Part shown: positions 1 to 8,629 of the stretch, one piece after another
Layout of the letters: every line of letters begins with the position of its first letter
How positions within the stretch are numbered: position 1 is the first letter of the stretch
DNA from: JBFMFB01 sp040752115
GTDB taxonomy: Bacteria > Pseudomonadota > Gammaproteobacteria > Burkholderiales > Sulfuricellaceae
Direction: 5' to 3'
Length of the DNA stretch: 64,000 nt
NCBI GenBank assembly: GCA_040752115.1
Contig: JBFMFB010000011.1
Coordinates: 8,539-72,538 of the forward strand
Translations under genes and position numbers: made by a program
The notes under the pieces: model-generated
What the model saw: only the letters and a program-made list of their open reading frames with translations
Told to the model about the DNA's origin: nothing
The model's database searches: none

Positions 1-59
1 GTATGGGACACCGGAATAAATTTCAAGTTCCCCCAACCTCGCTGCGGAGGCGGGCAGAA

Positions 60-1346
60 TCAGGCGGAAAGCGCGTTCTCGTAAACCACCCGCCCCTCGA
101 CCAGCGTATATCGCACCCGGCCGCGCAACTCCCGATTCTGGAACGGCGTATTCTTGCCCTGGCTTTTCAGCTTTTCCGGCGCCACCTTCCAGTATTCGTC
201 CGGATCGAAAATGCACAGGTCGGCATGGCTGCCAAGGCCGAGCCGGCCGTTGTCCAGCCCGAGAATTTGCGCCGGTTCGACAGTAATTTTTGCGAGCGCG
301 TCCGCAAGCGGCACACCCCCGTCCTCCGCCCACTTGAGCGTAAGCGGGAGCAGCAGTTCCAGTCCGGTGGCACCGGCTTCGGCCTCGGCGAACGGCAACA
401 GCTTGGCATCGTCGTCAACCGGCGTGTGGTCGGAGCAAATGGCGTCGATCACCCCTTCCCCGAGCGCCTGGCGCAGTGCGTCGCGGTCGCGCAGCGAGCG
501 CAGCGGCGGGACCAGATGACAGTGGGAATCGAAGAACCCCAGATCGGTTTCGCTCAGGTGCGCCTGATGCGCCGCGATGTCGCAGGTGACCGGCAAGCCC
601 TCGCGTTTCGCTGCCCGGATCATCTCCACCGCCTCGCGCGTGGAGAGGCGGCAGATGTGCACTTTCGCCCCAGTTTCCCGCATTACCTGGAGGATGACCG
701 CGAGCGCGATGGTTTCGGCGCAGGCAGGAATCGCCGGCAGCCCGAGCCGGGTTGCCACTTCACCGTCATGCGCCACCCCCCCCTTGGCGAGAAAGGCGTC
801 CTGCGGCCGCAGCCAGACGGTGAAACCGAAGGTGGCGGCATACTGCATGGCGCGCAACAGCACGTTGGTGTCGGTGAGTGGCGCATCGGCGTGGGAAAAG
901 GCGATGCAGCCGGCGTCGGAAAGCTCCGCCATTTCGGTCAGGCGCTCGCCTTCGAGTTTCTGCGTCAGCGCTCCGAGCGGATAAACTCGCGCCTGGTTGA
1001 GGCTGCGGGCGCGGTGCTTGAGCATCTCCACCAGTCCCGGCTCGTCCAGCGGCGGATCGGTGTCGGGCGGGCACACCAGGCTGGTCACCCCCCCCGCCAC
1101 CGCCGCCAGCATCTCGGATTCCAGCGTCGCCTTGTACTCGTATCCCGGCTCGCGCAGACGGGCGGACAGATCAACCAGGCCGGGGCAGACCACCAGGCCG
1201 GCCGCGTCGATCACCCGGTTGGCGTGAAAATCCGCCGGCGCCTCGCCGATCGCCACGACCTTGCCGGCGGCGATAAAAACGTCCCGCTCGGCATCGACAG
1301 CATTTTTCGGATCAACCAGCCGGCCGTTCTTGATGTGAATTTTCAT
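60..1346 (-). CDS. pyrC': Inactive dihydroorotase-like protein (PyrC'/PyrX), ATCase partner
   Basis: 428 aa, class I dihydroorotase/amidohydrolase fold. The zinc-binding signature D-x-H-x-H-x-R-E-P-G of active enzymes is degenerate: residues 59-68 read DLSARLREPG, so both metal-binding histidines are replaced (S61, R63). Known biology: Pseudomonas and several betaproteobacteria encode such a non-catalytic PyrC', which assembles with PyrB into a dodecameric aspartate carbamoyltransferase. It is in the same direction as pyrB and pyrR but separated from pyrB by recQ and two repeats. Inference: structural partner of PyrB, with the true dihydroorotase encoded outside the window. Automated pipelines would call it pyrC. 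The start at 1346 gives the usual MKIxIxNGRLxDP N-terminus. Confidence 0.9.
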   Translation of the reverse strand: MKIHIKNGRLVDPKNAVDAERDVFIAAGKVVAIGEAPADFHANRVIDAAGLVVCPGLVDLSARLREPGYEYKATLESEMLAAVAGGVTSLVCPPDTDPPLDEPGLVEMLKHRARSLNQARVYPLGALTQKLEGERLTEMAELSDAGCIAFSHADAPLTDTNVLLRAMQYAATFGFTVWLRPQDAFLAKGGVAHDGEVATRLGLPAIPACAETIALAVILQVMRETGAKVHICRLSTREAVEMIRAAKREGLPVTCDIAAHQAHLSETDLGFFDSHCHLVPPLRSLRDRDALRQALGEGVIDAICSDHTPVDDDAKLLPFAEAEAGATGLELLLPLTLKWAEDGGVPLADALAKITVEPAQILGLDNGRLGLGSHADLCIFDPDEYWKVAPEKLKSQGKNTPFQNRELRGRVRYTLVEGRVVYENALSA

Positions 1347-1373
1347 AGGAATGTCTCAACCTGAAAAAAGCTG

Positions 1374-1514
1374 TTAGCCACGAATGACACGAATTAGCAC
1401 GAATAAAAAATTAGATAAAGCGAATTTGCGACATACTCCCAGTGAGCCGTGGTCTATGAGCAACGACCTGATTATTCGTGAACATTCGTGTAAATTCGTG
1501 TCATTCGTGGCTAA
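1374..1514. repeat. CACGAAT-type palindromic repeat, copy 1
   Basis: Two inverted arms, 1374-1408 and 1471-1514, each starting TTAGCCACGAATGACACGAA, enclose a loop of about 60 bp. Within each arm the unit CACGAAT recurs every 9-10 bp. The right arm supplies the last codons and the TGA stop of recQ. Related copies lie at 3361-3505 and 57299-57410. The hairpin could act as a transcriptional end or mRNA-stabilising structure; function not shown. Confidence 0.85.
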
Positions 1515-3318
1515 CGATACGGTTCTGCCCCAAGACCTCCAGAAACGCCGCGCCATAGCGCTCCAGCTTGCGGCTGCCGATGCCTGAAATCTCGCCCATC
1601 CGGTCCAGCGTTTCCGGCCGCAGGGCTGCCATTTGCGCCAGCGTGCTGTCGTGGAAAATGACATACGGCGGCACGCCCTGCTCGCGGGCCAGCTCCAGGC
1701 GTTTTTCCCGCAGCGCCTGCCACAGCGCCTCGTTTTCTGGCGATTCGAACGCCTTGCTGCGGCCCGCCTGGGGCTGTTTCCGGCTCTTCCTGCGCGCTTC
1801 CGGATCCTGGCGGAAAGCGATGCTTTCCCTGCCCTGCAGCAGCGGCCGGGCCTCGCCGGTCAGCCGCAGGCCGCCGTAGCCTTCCAGATCGACTGCCAGC
1901 TTGCCGGCGGCGACCAGTTGTCGGAACACGCTGCTCCACTGGGCCGCTGTCCTGTCCTTGCCGATGCCGAAAGTGCTGAGGCGGTCGTGGCCGAAGCGCC
2001 CCGTCTGCGGCGTGGCCTTGCCCAGCAGCACGTCGATCAGGTGGCCGACGCCGAATCGCTGTCCGGTGCGGTAGACGCAGGACAGCGCCATCTGCGCCGC
2101 CACCGTGCCGTCCCAGGTTTGCGCCGGCTCCAGGCAGTTGTCGCAGTTGCCGCAGCCGCCGGCATGCTCCTCGCCGAAATAATTCAGCAGCGCCTGGCGC
2201 CGGCACGAAACGGTTTCGCAGAAGCCGAGCAGGGCATCGAGCTTTTGGCGCTCCAGCCGCTTGTGCCGCTCGTCCGCCTCCGACCCGTCCACCATCTGGC
2301 GCAGCGTCACCACGTCGCCCAGGCCATAAGCCATCCATGCGTCGGCGGGCAGGCCGTCGCGCCCGGCGCGACCCGTTTCCTGGTAGTAGCCTTCCATGCT
2401 CTTAGGCAGATCGAGATGCGCCACGAAGCGCACGTTGGGCTTGTCGATGCCCATGCCGAACGCCACCGTCGCCACCATGATCACGCCTTCCTCGCGCAGG
2501 AAGCGGCTCTGGTTCTCCTGCCGCGCACGGGCATCCAGGCCGGCATGATAAGGCAGGGCATTCCAGCCTTGCTCTTTCAGCCATTCCGCCGTCGTTTCCA
2601 CCTTCTTACGCGACAGGCAGTAGACGATGCCGGCGTTGCCCTGGTGCTCCGCTTCCAGGAATTCCAGCAACTGCTGGCGCGCATTGGCCTTGAGCGCCAC
2701 CCGGTAGCGGATGTTGGGGCGGTCGAAGCTCGACACAAACTGCCGCGCCTCGCCCAGATTCAGCCGCTCGACGATTTCGCGCCGGGTCGCCGCGTCGGCG
2801 GTGGCCGTCAAGGCAATGCGCGGCACGTCGGGAAAGCGCTCGTGCAGCACCGAGAGCGCGACATATTCCGGGCGGAAGTCGTGCCCCCACTGCGACACGC
2901 AATGCGCCTCGTCGATGGCGAACAGCGCCAGCTCTGCCCGCTCCAGCAGTTGCTGGAAGCGCGGCGTCATCAGGCGCTCCGGCGCGACATACAGCAGATC
3001 CAGTTCGCCCGCCCGCAACTGCCGCTCGATCCGCGCCGCCGCCTGGCCGTCCAGGCTGGAGTTCAGGAATTCCGCCTTCACCCCGAGCTGACGCAGCGCC
3101 TCGACCTGGTCCTGCATCAGCGCGATCAGGGGCGATACCACAATACCTACGCCGCGCCGCAGCAGTGCGGGGATCTGATAGCACAGCGACTTGCCGCCGC
3201 CGGTGGGCATCAGCACCAGCGCATCGCCGCCGCCCGCGACGTGCGCGACGATGGCGGCCTGGTCGCCGCGGAACGCGGAATAGCCGAAGACGGTACGGAG
3301 AATGTGCTGGGCGGGCAT
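1501..3318 (-). CDS. recQ: ATP-dependent DNA helicase RecQ
   Basis: 605 aa, the normal length for bacterial RecQ. Visible: Walker A with MPTGGGKS at residues 37-44, the DEAH box at 136-139 followed by CVSQWGHDFRPEY, helicase motifs IV-VI (GRAGRDG), a cysteine cluster (CGNCDNC) typical of the RecQ zinc-binding domain, and a C-terminal HRDC region. 3'-5' helicase acting in recombination and stalled-fork repair. It sits between pyrB and pyrC', an unusual place, and is flanked on both sides by CACGAAT hairpin repeats. The repeat at the 3' side encodes the last residues (VSHE) and the stop, so the original C-terminus was probably slightly different. Confidence 0.96.
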   Translation of the reverse strand: MPAQHILRTVFGYSAFRGDQAAIVAHVAGGGDALVLMPTGGGKSLCYQIPALLRRGVGIVVSPLIALMQDQVEALRQLGVKAEFLNSSLDGQAAARIERQLRAGELDLLYVAPERLMTPRFQQLLERAELALFAIDEAHCVSQWGHDFRPEYVALSVLHERFPDVPRIALTATADAATRREIVERLNLGEARQFVSSFDRPNIRYRVALKANARQQLLEFLEAEHQGNAGIVYCLSRKKVETTAEWLKEQGWNALPYHAGLDARARQENQSRFLREEGVIMVATVAFGMGIDKPNVRFVAHLDLPKSMEGYYQETGRAGRDGLPADAWMAYGLGDVVTLRQMVDGSEADERHKRLERQKLDALLGFCETVSCRRQALLNYFGEEHAGGCGNCDNCLEPAQTWDGTVAAQMALSCVYRTGQRFGVGHLIDVLLGKATPQTGRFGHDRLSTFGIGKDRTAAQWSSVFRQLVAAGKLAVDLEGYGGLRLTGEARPLLQGRESIAFRQDPEARRKSRKQPQAGRSKAFESPENEALWQALREKRLELAREQGVPPYVIFHDSTLAQMAALRPETLDRMGEISGIGSRKLERYGAAFLEVLGQNRIVSHE

Positions 3319-3360
3319 TATGAAATCTATTGGTGGCGGCTGAATTTATTCTGAAAAGCG

Positions 3361-3505
3361 TTTAACCACGAATGACACGAATATTCACGAATAATCAGGA
3401 TTGCCAACATTTTCCCGATTGCTGGCCGGAGAGCGGTTGTTCGATGGCGCCCTCCTGTTTTTATTCGTATTCATTCGTGCGAATTCGTGTCATTCGTGGT
3501 GAATA
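3361..3505. repeat. CACGAAT-type palindromic repeat, copy 2
   Basis: Inverted arms 3361-3399 (AACCACGAATGACACGAATA...) and about 3460-3505 enclose a loop of some 60 bp. Same family as 1374-1514. It lies between the recQ start and the pyrB stop, so copies 1 and 2 bracket recQ. Confidence 0.85.
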
Positions 3506-3521
3506 ATTTATTCAGGCCTGG

Positions 3522-4469
3522 CTAGTTCCCCGCCAGGATGCTCATCACCGCCATCCGTACCGCGATGCCGAAGGTCACTTGCGGCAGGATCACCGACTGC
3601 GCGCCGTCTGCCACGCTAGAATCGATCTCCACGCCGCGATTCATCGGGCCTGGATGCATGACGATGGCATCCGGTTTGGCAAGCGCGAGTTTTTCCGCCG
3701 TCAGGCCGTAGCATTTGAAATATTCCTGGGCTGACGGCAGCAGTGCGCCGCGCATGCGCTCGTTCTGTAGCCGCAGCATGATGACCACGTCCACGTCCTT
3801 GAGGCCGGCCGCCATGTCGTTGTAGACCAGCACGCCGAGCCGCTCCACCTCCGTGGGCAGCAACGTCTTCGGCGCGATCACCCGAATCTCGGGCACACCG
3901 AGCGTGGTCAGCGCATGAATCTGCGAGCGTGCCACCCGTGAATGGAGAATATCGCCCACGATGGCCACGCGCAGATCGGTCATATTCGGCTTGTAACGCC
4001 GGATGGTAAACATGTCGAGCAGGCCCTGGGTGGGATGGGCGTGGCGGCCGTCGCCGGCGTTGATGACGTGGATATGCGGTTCGGCATGGCGCGCGATCAG
4101 GTGGGCCGCTCCGCTCTGGGCGTGGCGCACGATGAACATGTCGGCCTGCATGGCGGTGAGGTTTTCCACCGTGTCGAGCAGGGTTTCGCCTTTGGATTGC
4201 GACGAGGCGCTGATGTTGAGATTGAGCACGTCGGCCGACAGGCGCTTGGCGGCGATTTCGAAGGTGGTGCGGGTGCGGGTGGAAGGCTCGAAGAACAGGT
4301 TGAAGATGGTCTTGCCGCGCAGCAGCGGCACCTTCTTCACCTCGCGCTCGGCGACGCTGACGAAGGATTCCGCGGTATCCAGGATGTGCCGCATCATGTC
4401 CGCCCGCAGCCCCTCGATGGTCAGCAGGTGCTGCAGTTCGCCGTTTTTGTTCAGTTGGGGATTGTACAT
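3522..4469 (-). CDS. pyrB: Aspartate carbamoyltransferase catalytic subunit
   Basis: 315 aa, full length. Condenses carbamoyl phosphate with aspartate, the first committed step of pyrimidine synthesis. The carbamoyl-phosphate loop FFEPSTRTRTTFE and the HPTQGLLDMFT motif are both intact. It lies 33 bp downstream of pyrR on the same strand, so the two are probably cotranscribed. Together with the degenerate dihydroorotase at 60-1346 this suggests the PyrB6-PyrC'6 type of holoenzyme known from Pseudomonas rather than the PyrBI type; no pyrI is present here. Confidence 0.97.
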   Translation of the reverse strand: MYNPQLNKNGELQHLLTIEGLRADMMRHILDTAESFVSVAEREVKKVPLLRGKTIFNLFFEPSTRTRTTFEIAAKRLSADVLNLNISASSQSKGETLLDTVENLTAMQADMFIVRHAQSGAAHLIARHAEPHIHVINAGDGRHAHPTQGLLDMFTIRRYKPNMTDLRVAIVGDILHSRVARSQIHALTTLGVPEIRVIAPKTLLPTEVERLGVLVYNDMAAGLKDVDVVIMLRLQNERMRGALLPSAQEYFKCYGLTAEKLALAKPDAIVMHPGPMNRGVEIDSSVADGAQSVILPQVTFGIAVRMAVMSILAGN

Positions 4470-4502
4470 TCGCGGTCTTTTCCCTTTCCGGCCTGGCCGC
4501 GC

Positions 4503-5006
4503 TCAGGCGGCCTGTTGTTCATGCAGGGATAGGCTCAACCTGCCGGCTTCGTCGCGGTCGAGATGGAGGTTCTGGTCAGGCCGCAGCGGCAGTGTGGCAC
4601 CGACGGCCTGCGCCGCGATCGGCAGCTCGCGCCCGCCGCGGTCCACCAGCGCCGCCAGCAGGATACGCGACGGACGGCCGTAGTCGAACAGCTCGGTCAT
4701 CGCGGCACGCACGGTACGGCCGGTATAGAGCACGTCATCCACCAGGATGATGTCGCGCCCCTCCACATCGAACGGGATGTCCGACGGCTTGGTTTCCGGG
4801 TGCAGGCCGATGCGTGCGAAATCGTCGCGGTAGAAAGAAATGTCCAGCGTGCCGAGGGGGATGTTTTCACCCAGCAATTGGTGCAGCCGTTCGGCCACCC
4901 AGGCGCCGCCGGTGTGAATGCCCACCAGAGCGCTGCGGGCGGTCAAATGCGGCTTGAGCTGCTGCGCCAATTCCTGTATCAGTTGCTCCACTTCAGGCAG
5001 TTGCAT
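4503..5006 (-). CDS. pyrR: Bifunctional PyrR: pyr regulator / uracil phosphoribosyltransferase
   Basis: 167 aa from the ATG at 5006 (MQLPEVEQL...). The reading frame extends upstream to 5186, but that part only overlaps ruvX and does not resemble PyrR. The PRPP-binding loop ILVDDVLYTGRTVRAA is intact, as expected for a type I phosphoribosyltransferase. In Gram-positives PyrR is an RNA-binding attenuator; in proteobacteria its regulatory role is less clear and the UPRTase activity may dominate. It overlaps the ruvX 3' end by 14 bp and precedes pyrB by 33 bp, consistent with a ruvX-pyrR-pyrB operon. No convincing attenuator hairpin was seen in the short pyrR-pyrB gap. Confidence 0.93.
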   Translation of the reverse strand: MQLPEVEQLIQELAQQLKPHLTARSALVGIHTGGAWVAERLHQLLGENIPLGTLDISFYRDDFARIGLHPETKPSDIPFDVEGRDIILVDDVLYTGRTVRAAMTELFDYGRPSRILLAALVDRGGRELPIAAQAVGATLPLRPDQNLHLDRDEAGRLSLSLHEQQAA

Positions 5007-5457
5007 GGTCCAACCCATCGAAAAAAGATTGCAGTATCCGTTGCGCCGCGACCCGATCCAGAAAAGGCTTCTGGCGCCGCCCGGCGATGCCCGCCTCGCG
5101 TAAATCGCGGCTCGCCTCGGCGGAGCTAAGGCGCTCGTCCACCAAAGTAACAGGCAGATGGAAACGCCCTTCGAGCTGGCGGGCAAATCGACGGCAGCGG
5201 GCGCTCATCTCGTGCTCGGTGCCGTCGAGGTAGGCCGGTAGCCCGACCACCAGCCGAGCCGGCTGCCATTCTCCGATCAATGCGGCAATCGCGCCGAAAC
5301 GCTGGTCGGCGCGCTCCCCGACAATGGTGTCGAGCGGATGCGCCATCCCGATCGCAAGATCGCCCACCGCCACGCCGATGCGCTTCAGTCCGAAATCGAA
5401 CGCCAGCACGGTGCCGCACGAGCCCTGAGCGGGGGGGTTGCCGGTTTCTTTCGCCAC
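4993..5457 (-). CDS. ruvX: Putative Holliday junction resolvase / pre-16S rRNA nuclease RuvX (YqgF)
   Basis: 154 aa, normal YqgF length. RNase H-like fold with the N-terminal VLAFDFGLKRIGVAVGD motif carrying the first catalytic Asp, VVGLPAYLDGTEHEMS in the middle, and VTLVDERLSSAEA toward the end. Known role: maturation of the 16S rRNA 5' end in E. coli, and proposed Holliday-junction resolution. It overlaps pyrR by 14 bp and follows yqgE after 33 bp; the yqgE-ruvX-pyrR-pyrB order is common in betaproteobacteria. Confidence 0.93.
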   Translation of the reverse strand: MAKETGNPPAQGSCGTVLAFDFGLKRIGVAVGDLAIGMAHPLDTIVGERADQRFGAIAALIGEWQPARLVVGLPAYLDGTEHEMSARCRRFARQLEGRFHLPVTLVDERLSSAEASRDLREAGIAGRRQKPFLDRVAAQRILQSFFDGLDHATA

Positions 5458-5462
5458 TTTTG

Positions 5463-5490
5463 ACTCAGCACTCAGGGCTCAGCACTGAAT
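5463..5490. repeat. Short tandem CTCAGCACT repeat
   Basis: The whole yqgE-ruvX gap consists of ACTCAGCACTCAGGGCTCAG-type sequence in which CTCAGCACT occurs twice. It resembles the low-complexity intergenic repeats seen elsewhere in this window (53855-53937, 61309-61395). Confidence 0.5.
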
Positions 5491-6051
5491 TCAGGCATGC
5501 CCCGCTTCGTCAGCCAGGCTGGCGAAATCGATGCCGAGCACCTTCATTGCGGCATCCAGCGTCTGTTCCGCCGGCACGTCGAAAATGATCTCGGCGGATG
5601 CCGGCACGGTCAGCCAGGCGTTCTGCGCCAGCTCCTTCTCCAGCTGCCCCGCTTCCCAGCCGGCATAGCCCAGCGCCACCAGAATCTTCTTCGGCCCCTC
5701 GCCGCGTGCCACCGCCTCCAGGATGTCCTTCGAGGTGGTCAGGCCGACATCGTCGCCCACGGACAGCGTGGATTGCCAGCTTCCCACCGGCTGGTGCAGC
5801 ACGAAACCGCGATCCATCTGCACCGGCCCGCCGTAATGCACCATCCGCGGCGCAAGCTCCTCGGCGACCAGAGGGACACCGATCTGATCAAACAGCGCCT
5901 GGAAATTCAGGTCGATAACGCGGTTGATCACCACGCCCAGCGCGCCCTGCTCGTTGTGCTCGCAAACGTAGGTGAGTGTCTTGGCGAAGTACGGATCGGC
6001 CATGGCCGGCATGGCGATCAGAAAATGGTGGGTAAGGTTGACGTTTTGCAT
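5491..6051 (-). CDS. yqgE: YqgE/AlgH family protein
   Basis: 186 aa from the ATG at 6051 (MQNVNLTHHFLIAMPAM...), the conserved N-terminus of the family; the upstream extension to 6117 has no family similarity. Conserved features include LGVVINR near residue 38, YYGGPVQMDRGFVLH (seen as HYGGPVQMDRGFVLH) and GYAGWEAGQLEKEL. AlgH was first described as an alginate regulator in Pseudomonas, but the biochemical function is unknown. First gene of the presumed yqgE-ruvX-pyrR-pyrB operon, separated from fbp by a strong terminator. Confidence 0.93.
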   Translation of the reverse strand: MQNVNLTHHFLIAMPAMADPYFAKTLTYVCEHNEQGALGVVINRVIDLNFQALFDQIGVPLVAEELAPRMVHYGGPVQMDRGFVLHQPVGSWQSTLSVGDDVGLTTSKDILEAVARGEGPKKILVALGYAGWEAGQLEKELAQNAWLTVPASAEIIFDVPAEQTLDAAMKVLGIDFASLADEAGHA

Positions 6052-6108
6052 GGGGTGATTATCGCATATTGCGCAACCTGCAAAACCCGCCTGCCGGAAT
6101 TTTGCCCC

Positions 6109-6137
6109 AAAAAACAACGCCGCCCCGGGGCGGCGTT
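6109..6137 (-). terminator. Rho-independent terminator of fbp
   Basis: On the minus strand a perfect GC-rich stem AACGCCGCC-CCGG-GGCGGCGTT (6137 down to 6116) is followed by GTTTTTT (6115-6109). It lies just beyond the fbp stop at 6161 and before the yqgE start at 6051. Confidence 0.9.
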
Positions 6138-6160
6138 GCTCCTTGCGGTACAGGCTGCAA

Positions 6161-7180
6161 TCAGGCCGCCTTGGCGCCTTCCTGGTGGTAGGCAGCGATG
6201 CGCTCGATCTCGTTCTTCGAGCCCAGGATCACCGGTACGCGCTGATGCAGTCCGTCCGGCTGGACATCCATGATGCGCTGATAGCCAGTGGTACTCATGC
6301 CGCCGGCCTGCTCCACGATGAAGGACATCGGATTGGCCTCGTACAGCAGGCGCAGCTTGCCAGCCTTGCTCGGATCCTTGGTGTCCCTGGGATACATGAA
6401 CACGCCGCCCCGGTTGAGGATACGGTGCACTTCGGCAACCATCGAAGCGACCCAGCGCATGTTGAAGTCCCGCCCACGCGGACCGGTCTTGCCGGCCAGA
6501 CATTCGTCCACATAGCGCTGCACCGGCTTCTCCCAGAAGCGTTCATTGGAGGCATTGATGGCGAATTCCTTGGTGTCTTCCGGAATCGTCATGCCGGGAT
6601 GGGTGAGAATGAACTCGCCCACGTCGCGGTCGAGGGTAAAGCCGTTCACGCCGTGGCCGGTGGTCAGCACCATCATGGTGGAGGGGCCGTAGATGGCATA
6701 GCCGGCGCACACCTGCCTGGCGCCGGGCTGGAGGAAATCCTTGGCGGTCGGGTTGGACACACCTTCCGGGCAGCGCAGGATGGAGAAAATGGTGCCGACC
6801 GAGATGTTCACGTCGATGTTGGAAGAGCCGTCGAGCGGATCGAACACCAGCAGGTACTTGCCCTTCGGGTACTGAGCGGGGATCGGGTAGATGTCGTCCA
6901 TCTCCTCGGACGCCATCGCCGCCAGATGACCGGCCCATTCATTGGAGCGGGTGAAGATCTCGTTGGTGATCACATCCAGTTTTTTCTGGGTTTCGCCCTG
7001 CACGTTCTCGCTGCCCGCGCTGCCCAGCACGCCGATCAGCGCGCCCTTGTTGACCGCATTGGAAATCACCTTGCAGGCGGTGACGACGTCATTGAGCAGC
7101 CCGGTGAAATCGCCGGAGGCGCCCTGGATGCGCCGCTGTTCCTCGATGATGAACTGGGTAAGCGTGGTGCCGGTGTGCAT
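6161..7180 (-). CDS. fbp: Class I fructose-1,6-bisphosphatase
   Basis: 339 aa, full length. Hydrolyses fructose 1,6-bisphosphate to fructose 6-phosphate in gluconeogenesis and, in autotrophs, the Calvin cycle. The metal/phosphate motif FDPLDGSSNIDVN is intact, as is the C-terminal region GGMSTTGYQRIMDVQP. It appears monocistronic: a terminator follows at 6109-6137, and a TATAAT-like box on the minus strand at 7222-7217 lies 37 bp upstream of the start, though no good -35 was seen. A hairpin (AGCCCTC...GAGGGCT, 7227-7249) separates it from the upstream cytochrome cluster. Confidence 0.97.
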   Translation of the reverse strand: MHTGTTLTQFIIEEQRRIQGASGDFTGLLNDVVTACKVISNAVNKGALIGVLGSAGSENVQGETQKKLDVITNEIFTRSNEWAGHLAAMASEEMDDIYPIPAQYPKGKYLLVFDPLDGSSNIDVNISVGTIFSILRCPEGVSNPTAKDFLQPGARQVCAGYAIYGPSTMMVLTTGHGVNGFTLDRDVGEFILTHPGMTIPEDTKEFAINASNERFWEKPVQRYVDECLAGKTGPRGRDFNMRWVASMVAEVHRILNRGGVFMYPRDTKDPSKAGKLRLLYEANPMSFIVEQAGGMSTTGYQRIMDVQPDGLHQRVPVILGSKNEIERIAAYHQEGAKAA

Positions 7181-7247
7181 GGTTGCGTCCCTCGAAAATA
7201 TATTCGGAAACGGCGGATTATAACACAGCCCTCGGCACCAAAGAGGG

Positions 7248-7829
7248 CTACGGTTTTTCCGGGGACGCCGGGGGAAGGAGCGCTTTCAGCCGTTCGAGCG
7301 ATGCCCTGGCCTGTTCGCGCACATCGGGAGAGGAAAAATCGGCCTCCGGCCGCAGGTCGGCGATTTCGGCTCGAATGCTCTTGCAGCGCGTCCTTTCCGC
7401 TTCCCTCCAGGCCAAGGCGAGCCCCACGGCTTCGTGCCGCTGCTCGACCCCCGCGTCTCCGGACAGATCCAGCTCGCCGGTTCGGGCAACCAGGCCGGAA
7501 AAAGGCCGCAGAATGGAGTTCACGTAGCGTCCCCACAGCCGCTCCACCACCGCCAGCATGACGAGATTCACGACGACGAGGATCGCCAGCAGCCGCATGG
7601 TCTCGCGGAACAGGAGCGTGAAGATTGGCTCCGCATCGGCGAGATGGATGCGGAACATGTTTTCTTCGACAACCGCTTTCAAATCCACATAAAGCAGGGC
7701 CAAACCGGCGCCGACCAGCAGCACCTCCAGCAGGATGAGCGCGACCAGCAGACGACTCTGGATCGCGCGGTCGATGTAATGAATCTTGCGCCTTCTGGTG
7801 GCAGCCGGGGATGTGATTTGTGTGCTCAT
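7248..7829 (-). CDS. Two-helix membrane protein with HAMP-like segment (third gene of cytochrome cluster)
   Basis: 193 aa from the ATG at 7829, which overlaps the cytochrome stop by 4 bp (ATGA), indicating translational coupling; a GTG at 7841 is an alternative. Two hydrophobic helices (about residues 26-47 and 75-97) enclose a periplasmic loop of some 30 residues. They are followed by a cytoplasmic HAMP-like, charged helical tail (SILRPFSGLVARTGELDLSG...). No output domain is visible. It resembles, in architecture only, the protein at 8616-9161, so the cytochrome is flanked by two proteins of the same layout. Function unknown; possibly a membrane anchor or signalling partner of the cytochrome. 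Confidence 0.72.
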   Translation of the reverse strand: MSTQITSPAATRRRKIHYIDRAIQSRLLVALILLEVLLVGAGLALLYVDLKAVVEENMFRIHLADAEPIFTLLFRETMRLLAILVVVNLVMLAVVERLWGRYVNSILRPFSGLVARTGELDLSGDAGVEQRHEAVGLALAWREAERTRCKSIRAEIADLRPEADFSSPDVREQARASLERLKALLPPASPEKP

Positions 7830-8629
7830 ATGTCGTGACACTCAAAGCATAGCGCAGAACCGCGTTTGCTGACCCTCAGCTTGCCGTGCTCCTTGGTGTA
7901 GCCGCGGTGACAGGTGATGCAACTCAACCGCCCATCCGGCAGCACCAGCCGCTGGGCAACAATCGCCTCCGGCTTGTAACGCCCTTTCATGAAGGAATCG
8001 GAGTAGCGATGGCCGATCGGATGGTTCATGGAATTGCCGGCATGGCGCAGGATCTGCCTGGAATCGATCATCACGCCCCGCAAGTCGGCGTAAGCTCCGT
8101 GGCAGCCCATACATTGCAGAGTATAGGGATCGATTTCGGCATCCTGCAAGTTGAGCTTGACGGCCGACGACAAGTGGCCGGAGGTGATCATGGAAACCCC
8201 TTGGTCGGCCATTTTGTCGAAGAATCTCATGTCGTGACAGGACAAGCAAAAATTCCTGCCGCGCGCATTGCCGCGCATCAGACCGGGCGTGCTGCCATGA
8301 ACGTTGTGACAGGTGCTGCAGGTCAGATCCCCTTTCCAGTCGAGCGGATAGGCGGCGGGGAGGGCACCGGTCGGGCGGATGCCGCTCGGATGGCTGACTT
8401 TTGCCGCCTTTGGGTGGCAGCCGGAACACAAATCTTCCTGGCTGGCCAGCAGCAGCATCGCGTTTTCCCTGGTCACGGCGTCGCCCGCGAGGTGGCAGGT
8501 GGAGCAGGCCTGGGTGCTCATGTGTTTCTGCACCGGCCCGGCGGAGGCATATAGCCAGACGGCGGTGCCCAGCGCGAGAACGGCCAGCGCGGCGGATTTC
8601 CATGGAAACTTCAGTCTAGAGGCGCACAT
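7826..8629 (-). CDS. Periplasmic multihaem cytochrome c (seven CxxCH)
   Basis: 267 aa from the ATG at 8629; an ATG at 8641 is also possible. An N-terminal membrane anchor or signal (WKSAALAVLALGTAVWLYAS) is followed by seven CxxCH haem-binding motifs: CSTCH, CSGCH, CSTCH, CLSCH, CMGCH, CITCH and CFECH. The spacing suits the NrfB/DmsE/NapC-Omc type of paired-haem cytochromes, with doubled CxxCH and scattered distal His. Likely role: electron transfer in the periplasm. It overlaps the upstream gene by 14 bp and the downstream gene by 4 bp, making a tight three-gene operon with two small membrane proteins. I cannot name the donor or acceptor from sequence alone. Confidence 0.88.
   Translation of the reverse strand: MCASRLKFPWKSAALAVLALGTAVWLYASAGPVQKHMSTQACSTCHLAGDAVTRENAMLLLASQEDLCSGCHPKAAKVSHPSGIRPTGALPAAYPLDWKGDLTCSTCHNVHGSTPGLMRGNARGRNFCLSCHDMRFFDKMADQGVSMITSGHLSSAVKLNLQDAEIDPYTLQCMGCHGAYADLRGVMIDSRQILRHAGNSMNHPIGHRYSDSFMKGRYKPEAIVAQRLVLPDGRLSCITCHRGYTKEHGKLRVSKRGSALCFECHDI

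Noticed and set aside
1374..1514. CRISPR-like short repeats
   Set aside because: CACGAAT units recur only three or four times per arm at 9-10 bp spacing and in inverted arms; no spacers of CRISPR length.
1633..3354. 573-aa open frame on the plus strand opposite recQ
   Set aside because: Arises from GC-rich codon bias in the antisense frame; no motifs or plausible start signal, while recQ on the other strand is unambiguous. The same applies to long antisense frames opposite slt (12017-13531) and ilvA (17747-19399).
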